Source: an uncultured Holophagaceae bacterium (GTDB taxonomy: Bacteria > Acidobacteriota > Holophagae > Holophagales > Holophagaceae). From it: a DNA stretch of 39,882 nucleotides. The position numbers and the translations under genes were made by a program. A model generated the notes under the pieces. That model saw only the letters and a list, made by a program, of their open reading frames with translations, made no database searches and had not been told where the DNA came from. This document shows, piece after piece, positions 15,960-22,623 of the stretch. The stretch is taken from contig CAIYNT010000299.1 of the NCBI GenBank assembly GCA_903927605.1, forward strand, positions 1 through 39,882, written 5' to 3'. The number at the start of each line of letters is the position of its first letter. Position 1 is the first letter of the stretch.

Positions 15960-18056
15960 ATGGCGCTCTTGAGGGGATTGCCTAAGGCCTACGATCCCCT
16001 GATCCGCCTGTACCTTCTCCGTCTCCTCGTGCACATGGATGCCTTCCGCCTCATCGTGGATGACCGCCGCGTGCAGACACCTTGGGTGCTGCGTGCCGCC
16101 GGGGTCGGTGCCGAAGAGGAAACACCGGACTGCGATCCCAAGGCCGTCCTCAGGGCTCTACGAACCCGCTTGGAGGAGACGGAGGATCAGACCCCCAGTC
16201 CGCCAGAGTCCGCGGTACTCACCCAGAACGTGGCCTGGCTGGGTCGCACCCTCGACCTCACGCAGGTGCAGTCTGACATCGTCCTGTTCCTGGCCCTGGC
16301 TCATCACTCAGCCCCGCTCGGGAAACTGCTAGAGAAATTCGGCCAGATCAGGACCCATGAGGCGCAGAGCATCATCGCCACTGGCATCGGGCACCCCATC
16401 GATCAGGTATCCACCGCCCTACTGCACACAGGACGTCTCATCAAATCGGGGTTGGTGACCTCGGATCTCGCTAACCGCTGGGGGTTCGAAACCAAAATCA
16501 CCCTGCTCACCGGGATCCCCGACCAGCTCACGCTGGAGCATGCAGACCCACATGAACTCTTCTTGTCCAATTTCCTCCGATCTGGTCCACCAGCCTTGGG
16601 CCTTGGGGATTTCCCCCACCTAACCGAGGACATCAAGGTTCTCGACCCGTACCTACGCCATGCCCTGTCTACACGGGCTACGGGTGTCAACATCCTCGTT
16701 TTTGGCCCCCCGGGTACGGGCAAAACCGAGCTAGTAAAATCCATCGCCGAACATCTGGGAGCCCCTCTCTACGAGATCGCAGTGGAAGATCGACATGGCA
16801 CGGTCCACAAGGGCGATGCCCGTTTCGGTGCGTACCAACTGGCTCAGGGCGTACTCGGGGGTGAGCGCAGGCCCCTGGTGTTGTTCGATGAGATCGAGGA
16901 CGTGTTCACCGCCCAGGAGGATGGGGACAAGCGATTCGCCCCCGGAAACCGCAGCGGTCGAAAGGGCTGGGTCAATCGACTCCTTCAGGAAAACCCCATC
17001 CCGTCCTTTTGGATCACGAACATCCGGGCAGTCCTAGACCCCGCATTTATCAGGCGTTTCGACTTCGCCTTGGAGCTGGGCATCCCACCACGGTCTGTCA
17101 GAGCCCAGGTCCTTGATCGCTACCTCGCGGATACGCCCGTAACCAGCGGATGGAAGGCGATGATCGCCGAGCACGACGCGCTATCCCCAGCCGGGATCGA
17201 GCGAGCTGCGAAGGTCACCCGTAGAATCCTTGAGAACCATCCTGGTGCGGATCCCGACGCCGTCGTAGATCGTGTGCTCGGGAACAGCCTGGAGGCTCTG
17301 GGCTCACCCCGTCATCCCAGGACCATGCCGCCGTCGGCCACGACCTATCGACTGGACGTGCTGAACACCGACAGAGATCTCAGCTCGATCTGCGAGGGCC
17401 TCAAGCGCACCGGCTCAGGCAGGCTCTGCGCCTGGGGCCCCCCAGGCACGGGCAAGAGCGCCTTTGGACATCATCTAGCCAAGGTCCTGGACAGGCCGCT
17501 GATCGTGAAGAGGGCTTCGGACTTGCAGAGCAAGTGGCTGGGCGAGACCGAGCAGAACATGGCCAGGATGTTCCAGGACGCGACCGCTGACAACGCGGTG
17601 TTGCTGCTGGACGAGGCCGACAGCTTCCTGCAGGACCGGCGTGGGGCTGAGCGGAGCTGGGAGGTGAGCCAGACGAACGAGATGCTCTGTCAGCTTGAAT
17701 CCTTCCAGGGGGTCTTCATCGCGAGTACGAACCTCATGGAGTCGCTGGATCAAGCATCACTCCGAAGGTTCGATCTCAAGGTGAAGTTCGACTACCTACG
17801 GCGGGAACAGAGTGTGACCATGTTCCGGGACAGCCTGACGCTCCTAGGGCTCCAGCCTGATCCCAACGCCGAGCGTCGAGTGGGATCGCTGCGTAACCTC
17901 ACGCCCGGTGACGTCGCCGCTGCTCTCCGGCAGGCCCAGCTCTCAGGTGCCAGTACGGCCATGGCCTTCGCCGAGATGTTGGTGGGGGAGTGCGTCATCA
18001 AGGTCGGGGGGCCGAGGCGGGGCATTGGCTTCCAACCGCCCGTGGTCGTTCATTGA
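15960..18056 (+). CDS. Gene C: tandem AAA+ ATPase
   Basis: 698 aa from ATG 15960 (GGAGG five bases before it; the GTG at 15954 falls inside that site). A helical N-terminal domain of about 230 residues precedes two AAA+ modules. Module 1: FGPPGTGKTE (near 248-257), LVLFDEIEDVF (near 308-318), then RRFDFALELG. Module 2: WGPPGTGKSAFG (near 491-502), VLLLDEADSFLQ (near 548-559), IASTNLMESLDQASLRRFD. Both modules keep Walker A Lys, Walker B Asp-Glu and candidate Arg fingers, so both may turn over ATP. The plan resembles Cdc48-like remodelling ATPases, but the N-domain is unlike theirs. Gene D overlaps its stop. Confidence 0.9.
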   Translation: MALLRGLPKAYDPLIRLYLLRLLVHMDAFRLIVDDRRVQTPWVLRAAGVGAEEETPDCDPKAVLRALRTRLEETEDQTPSPPESAVLTQNVAWLGRTLDLTQVQSDIVLFLALAHHSAPLGKLLEKFGQIRTHEAQSIIATGIGHPIDQVSTALLHTGRLIKSGLVTSDLANRWGFETKITLLTGIPDQLTLEHADPHELFLSNFLRSGPPALGLGDFPHLTEDIKVLDPYLRHALSTRATGVNILVFGPPGTGKTELVKSIAEHLGAPLYEIAVEDRHGTVHKGDARFGAYQLAQGVLGGERRPLVLFDEIEDVFTAQEDGDKRFAPGNRSGRKGWVNRLLQENPIPSFWITNIRAVLDPAFIRRFDFALELGIPPRSVRAQVLDRYLADTPVTSGWKAMIAEHDALSPAGIERAAKVTRRILENHPGADPDAVVDRVLGNSLEALGSPRHPRTMPPSATTYRLDVLNTDRDLSSICEGLKRTGSGRLCAWGPPGTGKSAFGHHLAKVLDRPLIVKRASDLQSKWLGETEQNMARMFQDATADNAVLLLDEADSFLQDRRGAERSWEVSQTNEMLCQLESFQGVFIASTNLMESLDQASLRRFDLKVKFDYLRREQSVTMFRDSLTLLGLQPDPNAERRVGSLRNLTPGDVAAALRQAQLSGASTAMAFAEMLVGECVIKVGGPRRGIGFQPPVVVH

Positions 18057-18466
18057 AGGAAGGGGCCTGGATCAATGCCCAGACGGGTGAGTGGCGCTGG
18101 ATCAGGGAACATGTTTCCTTCATCCAGGAGCCTGCGAACTCGATGGGTTTGGGCATGGACGAGGGCGCAGCCCGGCGGCTGGCCCTGATGCCTCGGGACT
18201 TCAACGGCCCTGGCCGAAGAGCCATCTTGTTAACAGCCATGGCCCTGGGTTTCATCAGGGTCCGTGGGCATGGCGCGGACTGCACGTTCGAGCACACGCT
18301 CTCACAGGCCAGGGCCATCAAAGCTGCCGAAGGGTTCATGGCTTCCAGCTTCGGACCCATGATGCTCTGTCGCTTCACCAACATCAGTGGCATGACCGTG
18401 GTGGAGATGCTCTACGCGGACTTGCTGGCACGACCCCGGACAGGGGGCGACCCTGTTGATAGATAA
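18053..18466 (+). CDS. Gene D: unknown protein homologous to the N-domain of gene A
   Basis: 137 aa. The TTG at 18053 overlaps the TGA of gene C (TTGA), giving KEGAWINAQTGEWRWI, which aligns with the first residues of gene A. Further matches are IRVR, CTFEHTLS and FM...MLCRF. Earlier starts would run inside gene C. It lacks gene A's zinc-ribbon tail. Coupling to gene C suggests the ATPase and this protein act together, perhaps as adaptor or substrate-presenting subunit (inference). Confidence 0.75.
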   Translation: MKEGAWINAQTGEWRWIREHVSFIQEPANSMGLGMDEGAARRLALMPRDFNGPGRRAILLTAMALGFIRVRGHGADCTFEHTLSQARAIKAAEGFMASSFGPMMLCRFTNISGMTVVEMLYADLLARPRTGGDPVDR

Positions 18467-18554
18467 GCGTCATTTATGGCAACAGATGGCTCTCTCGGCC
18501 TTTATCGGGATCTGAAACAGGGCAGGGCTTTATTTTAGATAATTGCACTTTTCT

Positions 18555-18577
18555 AAAACAAGGTTCATCCTTGTTTT
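18555..18577. promoter_or_regulatory. Perfect 9-bp inverted repeat, probable operator of the Fic gene
   Basis: AAAACAAGG and CCTTGTTTT flank five bases (TTCAT). It lies 16 nt before the Fic start and just downstream of a possible -10, GATAAT at 18538-18543. Its place fits repression by a dimer, possibly by the Fic protein's own C-terminal winged helix. Confidence 0.65.
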
Positions 18578-18593
18578 ACTTTCTGGGGGGGCC

Positions 18594-19754
18594 ATGAAGC
18601 GGGACATCACAGGCCGCTACGTCGTGCAGACGACCCAGGGTGAACCCGTCCGGGCCTTCGTTCCGAACCCCCTGCCGCCTGACCCACCCATCCAGTGGTC
18701 GCCTGGACTACTGGCCGCCCAGCAGCGGGCAGCTCTAGCACTCGGTCGCCTGGATGGGGTCACGGCCCTGCTGCCGGACCCCGCCCTGTTCCTCTATAGC
18801 TACGTCCGCAAGGAGGCCGTGCTCTCCAGCCAGATCGAGGGGACACAGTCCTCTCTCTCGGACCTGCTGGCCTACGAGAACCAGCACGCGCCCGGGGTTC
18901 CCCTCGATGACGTGGTCGAGGTGTCCAACTACGTCGCCGCCCTGAACCACGGGCTGAAGCGAATCAAAGAGGGCTTCCCCCTATGCCTGCGTCTCATCCG
19001 TGAGATCCACGGGGTGCTGCTCACCTCGGGCCGGGGCAGTGCCAAGCAGCCCGGGGAGTTCAGGACCAGCCAGAACTGGATCGGCGGCAGCCGCCCCGGC
19101 AACGCCAAGTTCGTCCCGCCCCCCCATGAGGAACTCGCCGAGTGCCTGAAGACCTGGGAGACGTACCTACACGGGGACGCGACCATCGCTGACCCCCTGA
19201 CCCGTGCGGCCCTGGCACACGTCCAGTTCGAAACCTTGCACCCATTCCTCGACGGCAACGGTCGCGTGGGACGCCTGCTCATTACCCTGCTCCTCAGCGT
19301 CGAGGGCGTGCTGCGCGAGCCCCTCCTCTACCTCAGCCTCTTCCTGAAGCAGCACCGGGAGACCTACTACGAGCTGCTGCAGAAGGTCCGCATCGAGGGC
19401 GACTGGGAGGCTTGGCTCGACTTCTTCTTCCAGGGCGTCACTGAGACCTCCGACAGCGCGGTCTCGACCGTCCAACGACTCCTACAGCTCTTCGCCGACG
19501 ACCGGAAACACATCCAGGCGAACGGCAAGATCGCGGGCTCTGTCCTGCAGGTCCACCACTACCTGCAGGGGCGACCCATCGCCTCTGCCTATGCCATCGG
19601 CGACGCAGAGAACCTCTCCGCCGCGACCGTCAACAAGGCCCTGAAGGCCCTGACCGGGATGGGCATCGTCCGGGAGATCACCGGGGGACAGAGGAACCGG
19701 CTATTCGCTTATGAGCGGGTCCTGCAGGTGCTGTCTGAGGGGACAGAGAAATAG
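18594..19754 (+). CDS. Fic family AMP-transferase
   Basis: 386 aa; ATG 18594 follows a G-run ribosome site, whereas 18543 would start in the promoter. Fic proteins attach AMP (or another nucleotide part) to a hydroxyl of a target protein. The active-site loop HPFLDGNGRVGR begins at residue 216 and is complete. Near residues 77-84 SSQIEGTQ carries the inhibitory S/T-x-x-x-E-G motif N-terminal to the Fic fold, so it is the self-inhibited class II form. The C-terminal 100 residues look like a winged helix (NLSAATVNKALKALTGMGIV). No separate antitoxin gene is adjacent. Confidence 0.92.
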   Translation: MKRDITGRYVVQTTQGEPVRAFVPNPLPPDPPIQWSPGLLAAQQRAALALGRLDGVTALLPDPALFLYSYVRKEAVLSSQIEGTQSSLSDLLAYENQHAPGVPLDDVVEVSNYVAALNHGLKRIKEGFPLCLRLIREIHGVLLTSGRGSAKQPGEFRTSQNWIGGSRPGNAKFVPPPHEELAECLKTWETYLHGDATIADPLTRAALAHVQFETLHPFLDGNGRVGRLLITLLLSVEGVLREPLLYLSLFLKQHRETYYELLQKVRIEGDWEAWLDFFFQGVTETSDSAVSTVQRLLQLFADDRKHIQANGKIAGSVLQVHHYLQGRPIASAYAIGDAENLSAATVNKALKALTGMGIVREITGGQRNRLFAYERVLQVLSEGTEK

Positions 19755-19783
19755 CTGTAACCAGGGAATCCCTGAGCCATCCC

Positions 19784-19793
19784 CCCTATAGGG
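19784..19793. promoter_or_regulatory. CCCTATAGGG palindrome, fourth site
   Basis: Same palindrome as in the A, B and C elements, 191 nt upstream of the AlbA_2 gene start and just after the Fic stop. The GGTGCA half is not found at the right distance; another palindrome, AGGGAATCCCT, lies at 19763-19773. Confidence 0.5.
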
Positions 19794-19983
19794 AGTTGCC
19801 CCTCTGGAACGCACTCCGAAGTGGATCGAGGTAGGAAGTCGCTGATTTTCACTTTTACAGGTTCAAACCAAAGATAATCCTGGCTCATTGAACGATCGCG
19901 CCGCTCTGGTCATGAGTAACTATACGTCTGAGGATCTCCTCAACCTGATCAATCAGAACTGACCCAATACCTTCGAGATTCCT

Positions 19984-21597
19984 ATGCCCCTCACCCACGG
20001 CGAACTCCTGGCCCTCATGACCTCTGCCGAGGACGAGCACCTTGAGTTCAAGGAGGCCAAGGCCAGCTTCAGCCAGGACAAGGCCATCAAATACTGCTGC
20101 GCCCTGGCCAATGAAGGCGGCGGACACCTGCTCCTCGGCGTCACAGATAAGAAACCCCGCATGATCGTGGGCAGCAGCGCCTTCCCTGCCCTGGAGGGTC
20201 TTCGTGCCGAACTCGTCAAGGCCCTGCACCTGAGGATACCGGTCGAGGCCGTGGAGACCCCAGAAGGCCGTGTGGTGCATTTTGATGTGCCCCCCCACCC
20301 CGTGGGTCTACCGCTCAAGTTCGACAAGATCTACTGGTGCCGTCAGGGGGAGGAGCTGACGGACATGAAGCCCCACCAGCTCCAGCAGATCTTCGACGAG
20401 ACCGGTCCGGACTTCACGGCAGGGTTCTGCCCTGGGGCTACCCTTGAGGATCTCCACCCTGACGCCATACAGGTCTTCCGGGAGCGGTGGGCCGAGAAGA
20501 GCCGGGAGCCCAAGCGGTTGTCTCAGAATCTCCCACAGATGCTGGAGGATGCGGAGCTGGCCGATGGTGTGCAGCTCACCTACGCCGCCCTCATCCTGCT
20601 AGGCACCCGCAAGGCTCTGAACCGACTCTTGGGCCAGTCGGAAGTGGTGTTTGAATACAGGTCAGGGGAGTCGCCGGGCCCGGCCCAGGAGCGGGTGGAG
20701 TTCCGGGAGGGGGCACTGCTCTTCCTCGATCCCCTATGGGCGCTGGTCAACAAACGCAACGACCTCCAGTCTTGGCAGGACGGGCTCTACATGAAGCAGT
20801 TGCCGACTTTCAACGAGGGTGCGGTGCGTGAGGCCATCCTCAATGCCGTCGCCCACCGGGACTACCGGCTTCATGGGTCTGTGTTCGTGCGACAACACCC
20901 CAGCCGCATCCGCATTGAAAGTCCTGGGGGATTCCTGCCGGGCATCACACCCGAGACCATCCTGCACAAGCAAGCACCACGTAACCGGCGGCTGGCCGAG
21001 GCGCTTGGTCGGTGCGGCTTAGTGGAGCGCAGCGGGCAGGGCTTCGACCGCATCTTAGAGGCTTGCATCCTGGAGTCCAAGCCCCGCCCACGATTTGACG
21101 GCACGGACGACTACCAAGTCTTCATCACGCTAGATGGGCAAGTTCAGGATGTGCGCTTCCTCCGCCTACTAGAGGCCATCGGCTTGGAGCAGGTGCACAG
21201 CTTCGATACGGACCATCTACTGATTCTCGACCTGTCCTACCGAGGTCAAGCCATCCCGATCTCCCTCCGGCCACGGATCCAGGAGCTGATCGAGACGGGT
21301 GTCCTGGAACACATGGGGCGGAAGGTCTTCCCGTCTAGACGACTGATGACCCTGCTTGGCGAGAAAGGGAAATACACTCGCCTGAAGGGGCTGGATCGCC
21401 CAGCTCAACGGGCCCTCATTCTCCAGCACCTCAAGGACTCCGAGGACGGGGCAAAGCTGGAAGACCTTCAGCAGGTGCTTCCCGGGTTACATGAACGAAC
21501 CATCAAGGATTGGCTTCAAAAGCTGAAAGCCGAAGGCCTTATCCATCCCGTAGGCAGAACCAGAGGTGCCAAGTGGTTTATTGGACCTCCTGTCTAA
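19984..21597 (+). CDS. AlbA_2 / HATPase_c_4 regulator-like protein
   Basis: 537 aa. The N-terminal AlbA_2 (Schlafen-like) domain shows HLEFKEAKASF, ALANEGGGHLLLGVTD and HFDVPPHPVGLPLKF. The middle has the HATPase_c_4 pattern FNEGAVREAILNAVAHRDY followed by SGQGFDRILEAC. The C-terminal 130 residues look like two winged helices (LEDLQQVLPGLHERTIKDWL, then KAEGLIHPVGRTRG). Such proteins are usually annotated as transcription regulators and are common in defence islands; biochemical role unsettled. Last gene of the island before the attachment site. Confidence 0.9.
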   Translation: MPLTHGELLALMTSAEDEHLEFKEAKASFSQDKAIKYCCALANEGGGHLLLGVTDKKPRMIVGSSAFPALEGLRAELVKALHLRIPVEAVETPEGRVVHFDVPPHPVGLPLKFDKIYWCRQGEELTDMKPHQLQQIFDETGPDFTAGFCPGATLEDLHPDAIQVFRERWAEKSREPKRLSQNLPQMLEDAELADGVQLTYAALILLGTRKALNRLLGQSEVVFEYRSGESPGPAQERVEFREGALLFLDPLWALVNKRNDLQSWQDGLYMKQLPTFNEGAVREAILNAVAHRDYRLHGSVFVRQHPSRIRIESPGGFLPGITPETILHKQAPRNRRLAEALGRCGLVERSGQGFDRILEACILESKPRPRFDGTDDYQVFITLDGQVQDVRFLRLLEAIGLEQVHSFDTDHLLILDLSYRGQAIPISLRPRIQELIETGVLEHMGRKVFPSRRLMTLLGEKGKYTRLKGLDRPAQRALILQHLKDSEDGAKLEDLQQVLPGLHERTIKDWLQKLKAEGLIHPVGRTRGAKWFIGPPV

Positions 21598-21644
21598 TCC
21601 GAGAGAATCACCTTCATGTTTTTCAAGGACTTAGAGGCATCAAA

Positions 21645-21704
21645 CATGGCTAATCATGGTCAAACACGGCTAATCATGGTCAATCACGGCTAATCACGGC
21701 TGAA
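21645..21704. repeat. Six 10-bp iterons next to the attachment site
   Basis: Units: CATGGCTAAT, CATGGTCAAA, CACGGCTAAT, CATGGTCAAT, CACGGCTAAT, CACGGCTGAA, back to back without gaps. They alternate, giving a 20-bp super-period. The array ends 103 nt before the tRNA-His fragment. Direct 10-bp sites near an att core recall the arm-type sites of tyrosine integrases or Xis sites. Confidence 0.85.
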
Positions 21705-21807
21705 ACCACCCGCCGCAAGTCGAGTCTGTGGTGTATGTGTGGGGTGAGTCCAAAGACACCCTTGCAAACCCGCACCACGAGGGACTCTCCGCGATCCGAT
21801 ACCTTTC

Positions 21808-21852
21808 TTGTGATTCCAGGTGTCGTGGGTTCGAGTCCCATCAGCCGCCCCA
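21808..21852 (+). other. 3' fragment of tRNA-His(GTG): probable distal attachment site
   Basis: From the anticodon loop TTGTGAT on, the sequence follows a tRNA-His: TCCAGG, T-arm GTGGG-TTCGAGT-CCCAT, acceptor strand CAGCCGC, discriminator C and an encoded CCA. A discriminator C is the mark of tRNA-His. Upstream of the loop the match stops: CTTTC cannot pair with the 3' anticodon stem and there is no D-arm or 5' acceptor. Hence a 45-nt fragment, not a gene. The full tRNA is predicted to the left of the window. Confidence 0.8.
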
Positions 21853-21892
21853 ATAGCCAAAGGGCCCCGCGTGCGGGGCCCTTTGGCTATTG
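21851..21892. terminator. 20-bp perfect hairpin after the tRNA-His fragment
   Basis: CAATAGCCAAAGGGCCCCGC (21851-21870) pairs perfectly with 21873-21892 across a 2-nt turn. Very stable; no long T-run follows, but this form is common after tRNA genes. Its first two bases are the CA of the tRNA's CCA, so it belonged to the original tRNA-His gene. Confidence 0.75.
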
Positions 21893-21920
21893 GAATGGCC
21901 TGGACTCGAACCCACGATAA

Positions 21921-22000
21921 TGGACCTGCGGAGACAGCCCAGTGGGCTGTCAGGAGCGGGGTCGGCAGACCGCGCAGCGGGATGCGGTGGGTTCGAGTCC
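21921..22000 (+). ncRNA. tRNA-like structured element, copy 1
   Basis: 80 nt. Hairpin GACAGCCC-AGT-GGGCTGTC (21933-21951), second hairpin ACCGC/GCGGT (21969-21988), then GGG-TTCGAGT-CCC like a tRNA T-arm. It aligns without gaps to copy 2 and does not fold as a normal tRNA. Function unknown. Confidence 0.5.
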
Positions 22001-22047
22001 CCGGCCGGGTGGGTCACGAGGACCGACAGGGCACTATCCCACGGCCA

Positions 22048-22127
22048 TGGGATCGCGGAGACAGCGCGGGGCGCTGTCGGGAGCATCGCTGGCGGACCGC
22101 GCAGCCGGACGCGGGGGGTTCGAGTCC
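22048..22127 (+). ncRNA. tRNA-like structured element, copy 2
   Basis: 80 nt, 127 nt downstream of copy 1 and colinear with it. Its first stem is GACAGCGC-GGG-GCGCTGTC (22060-22078): one C:G pair of copy 1 has become G:C, a compensatory change. The second stem keeps four pairs (CCGC/GCGG) and TTCGAGTCC is conserved. It lies 56 nt before tRNA-Arg. Confidence 0.5.
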
Positions 22128-22183
22128 TTTCTCTCGCGCTGCGGCGGATCCACTTCCAACCCGACCCGCTAGACTATCTCTGC

Positions 22184-22260
22184 GCGCCCATAGCTCAGGC
22201 GGATAGAGCAACGGCCTTCTAAGCCGTAGGTCGCTGGTTCGAGTCCAGCTGGGCGCACCA
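22184..22260 (+). tRNA. tRNA-Arg(TCT)
   Basis: 77 nt with acceptor GCGCCCA/TGGGCGC, D-arm TAGCTCAGGCGGATAGAGC, anticodon stem ACGGC/GCCGT around loop CTTCTAA (anticodon TCT), T-arm GCTGG-TTCGAGT-CCAGC, discriminator A and encoded CCA. All stems pair. Confidence 0.97.
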
Positions 22261-22274
22261 GCGCCCCATTGGGC

Positions 22275-22305
22275 CAGGACCAGCCATTGACCTAGCTGGG
22301 TCCTG
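22275..22305. terminator. Hairpin between convergent tRNA-Arg and the 22512-22306 gene
   Basis: CAGGACC (22275-22281) pairs with GGTCCTG (22299-22305), extended by AGC/GCT with one bulged G. No T-run, but its place between convergent units suits a bidirectional terminator. Confidence 0.5.
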
Positions 22306-22512
22306 TCAGGCCATCGGTTTCTCACCATAGGTTTTTTCAAGCATCTTCCTGGCGTCCACACAGATGGGGCACAGGCAGATGGACCGGGAGGCAGATTTCG
22401 CATGCTCCATCATGAAGCGGCGCAGCAAGGCGATCAGCTTCGCGTTTGAGATGGGATCCGATGACACTGTGGCTCCAATGGCGAGGCCGACTGACCCTAG
22501 GCTGAGGAACAC
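22306..22512 (-). CDS. Small CxxC protein of unknown function, 68 aa
   Basis: GTG start at 22512 (a stop lies two codons upstream in frame). The product has a hydrophobic start (FLSLGSVGLAIGATV), a basic helix LIALLRRFMMEHAKSA and a C-terminal CLCPICVDARKML that could bind a metal. No family recognised; ribosome site weak. First backbone gene to the right of tRNA-Arg. Confidence 0.5.
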   Translation of the reverse strand: MFLSLGSVGLAIGATVSSDPISNAKLIALLRRFMMEHAKSASRSICLCPICVDARKMLEKTYGEKPMA

Positions 22513-22623
22513 CCATCATCCCGCAGGGGGCAGGCGATGCCGACCACAAGGGGGAGTGCAGGGTGGATGCCAAGGTGAAAACTGCGGTGTGTTCTAGACT
22601 GAGGGTGTGCGCAAGGAATCAAA

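Larger units (their letters stand above)
1..21852. mobile_element. Right-hand part of an integrated genomic island (left end outside window)
   Basis: The boundary at 21852 is the 3' end of a 45-nt tRNA-His fragment, a typical duplicate attachment core. Just inside it are six 10-bp iterons resembling integrase arm-type sites. Gene content inside is accessory: excisionase-like and BRO-N proteins, a RepA-like ATPase, McrBC, a helicase-nuclease, an HNH nuclease, Fic and unknown genes. Outside it is housekeeping. No integrase is visible, so it should lie with the intact tRNA-His to the left of position 1. That last point is inference. Confidence 0.65.

Noticed and set aside
21893..21916. A third tRNA on the minus strand
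   Set aside because: Only the T-arm sequence is present; acceptor, anticodon and D-arm do not form.
21921..22127. tRNA-Sec genes
   Set aside because: No TCA anticodon in a proper loop and no long acceptor or D-stem; no other selenocysteine genes seen.
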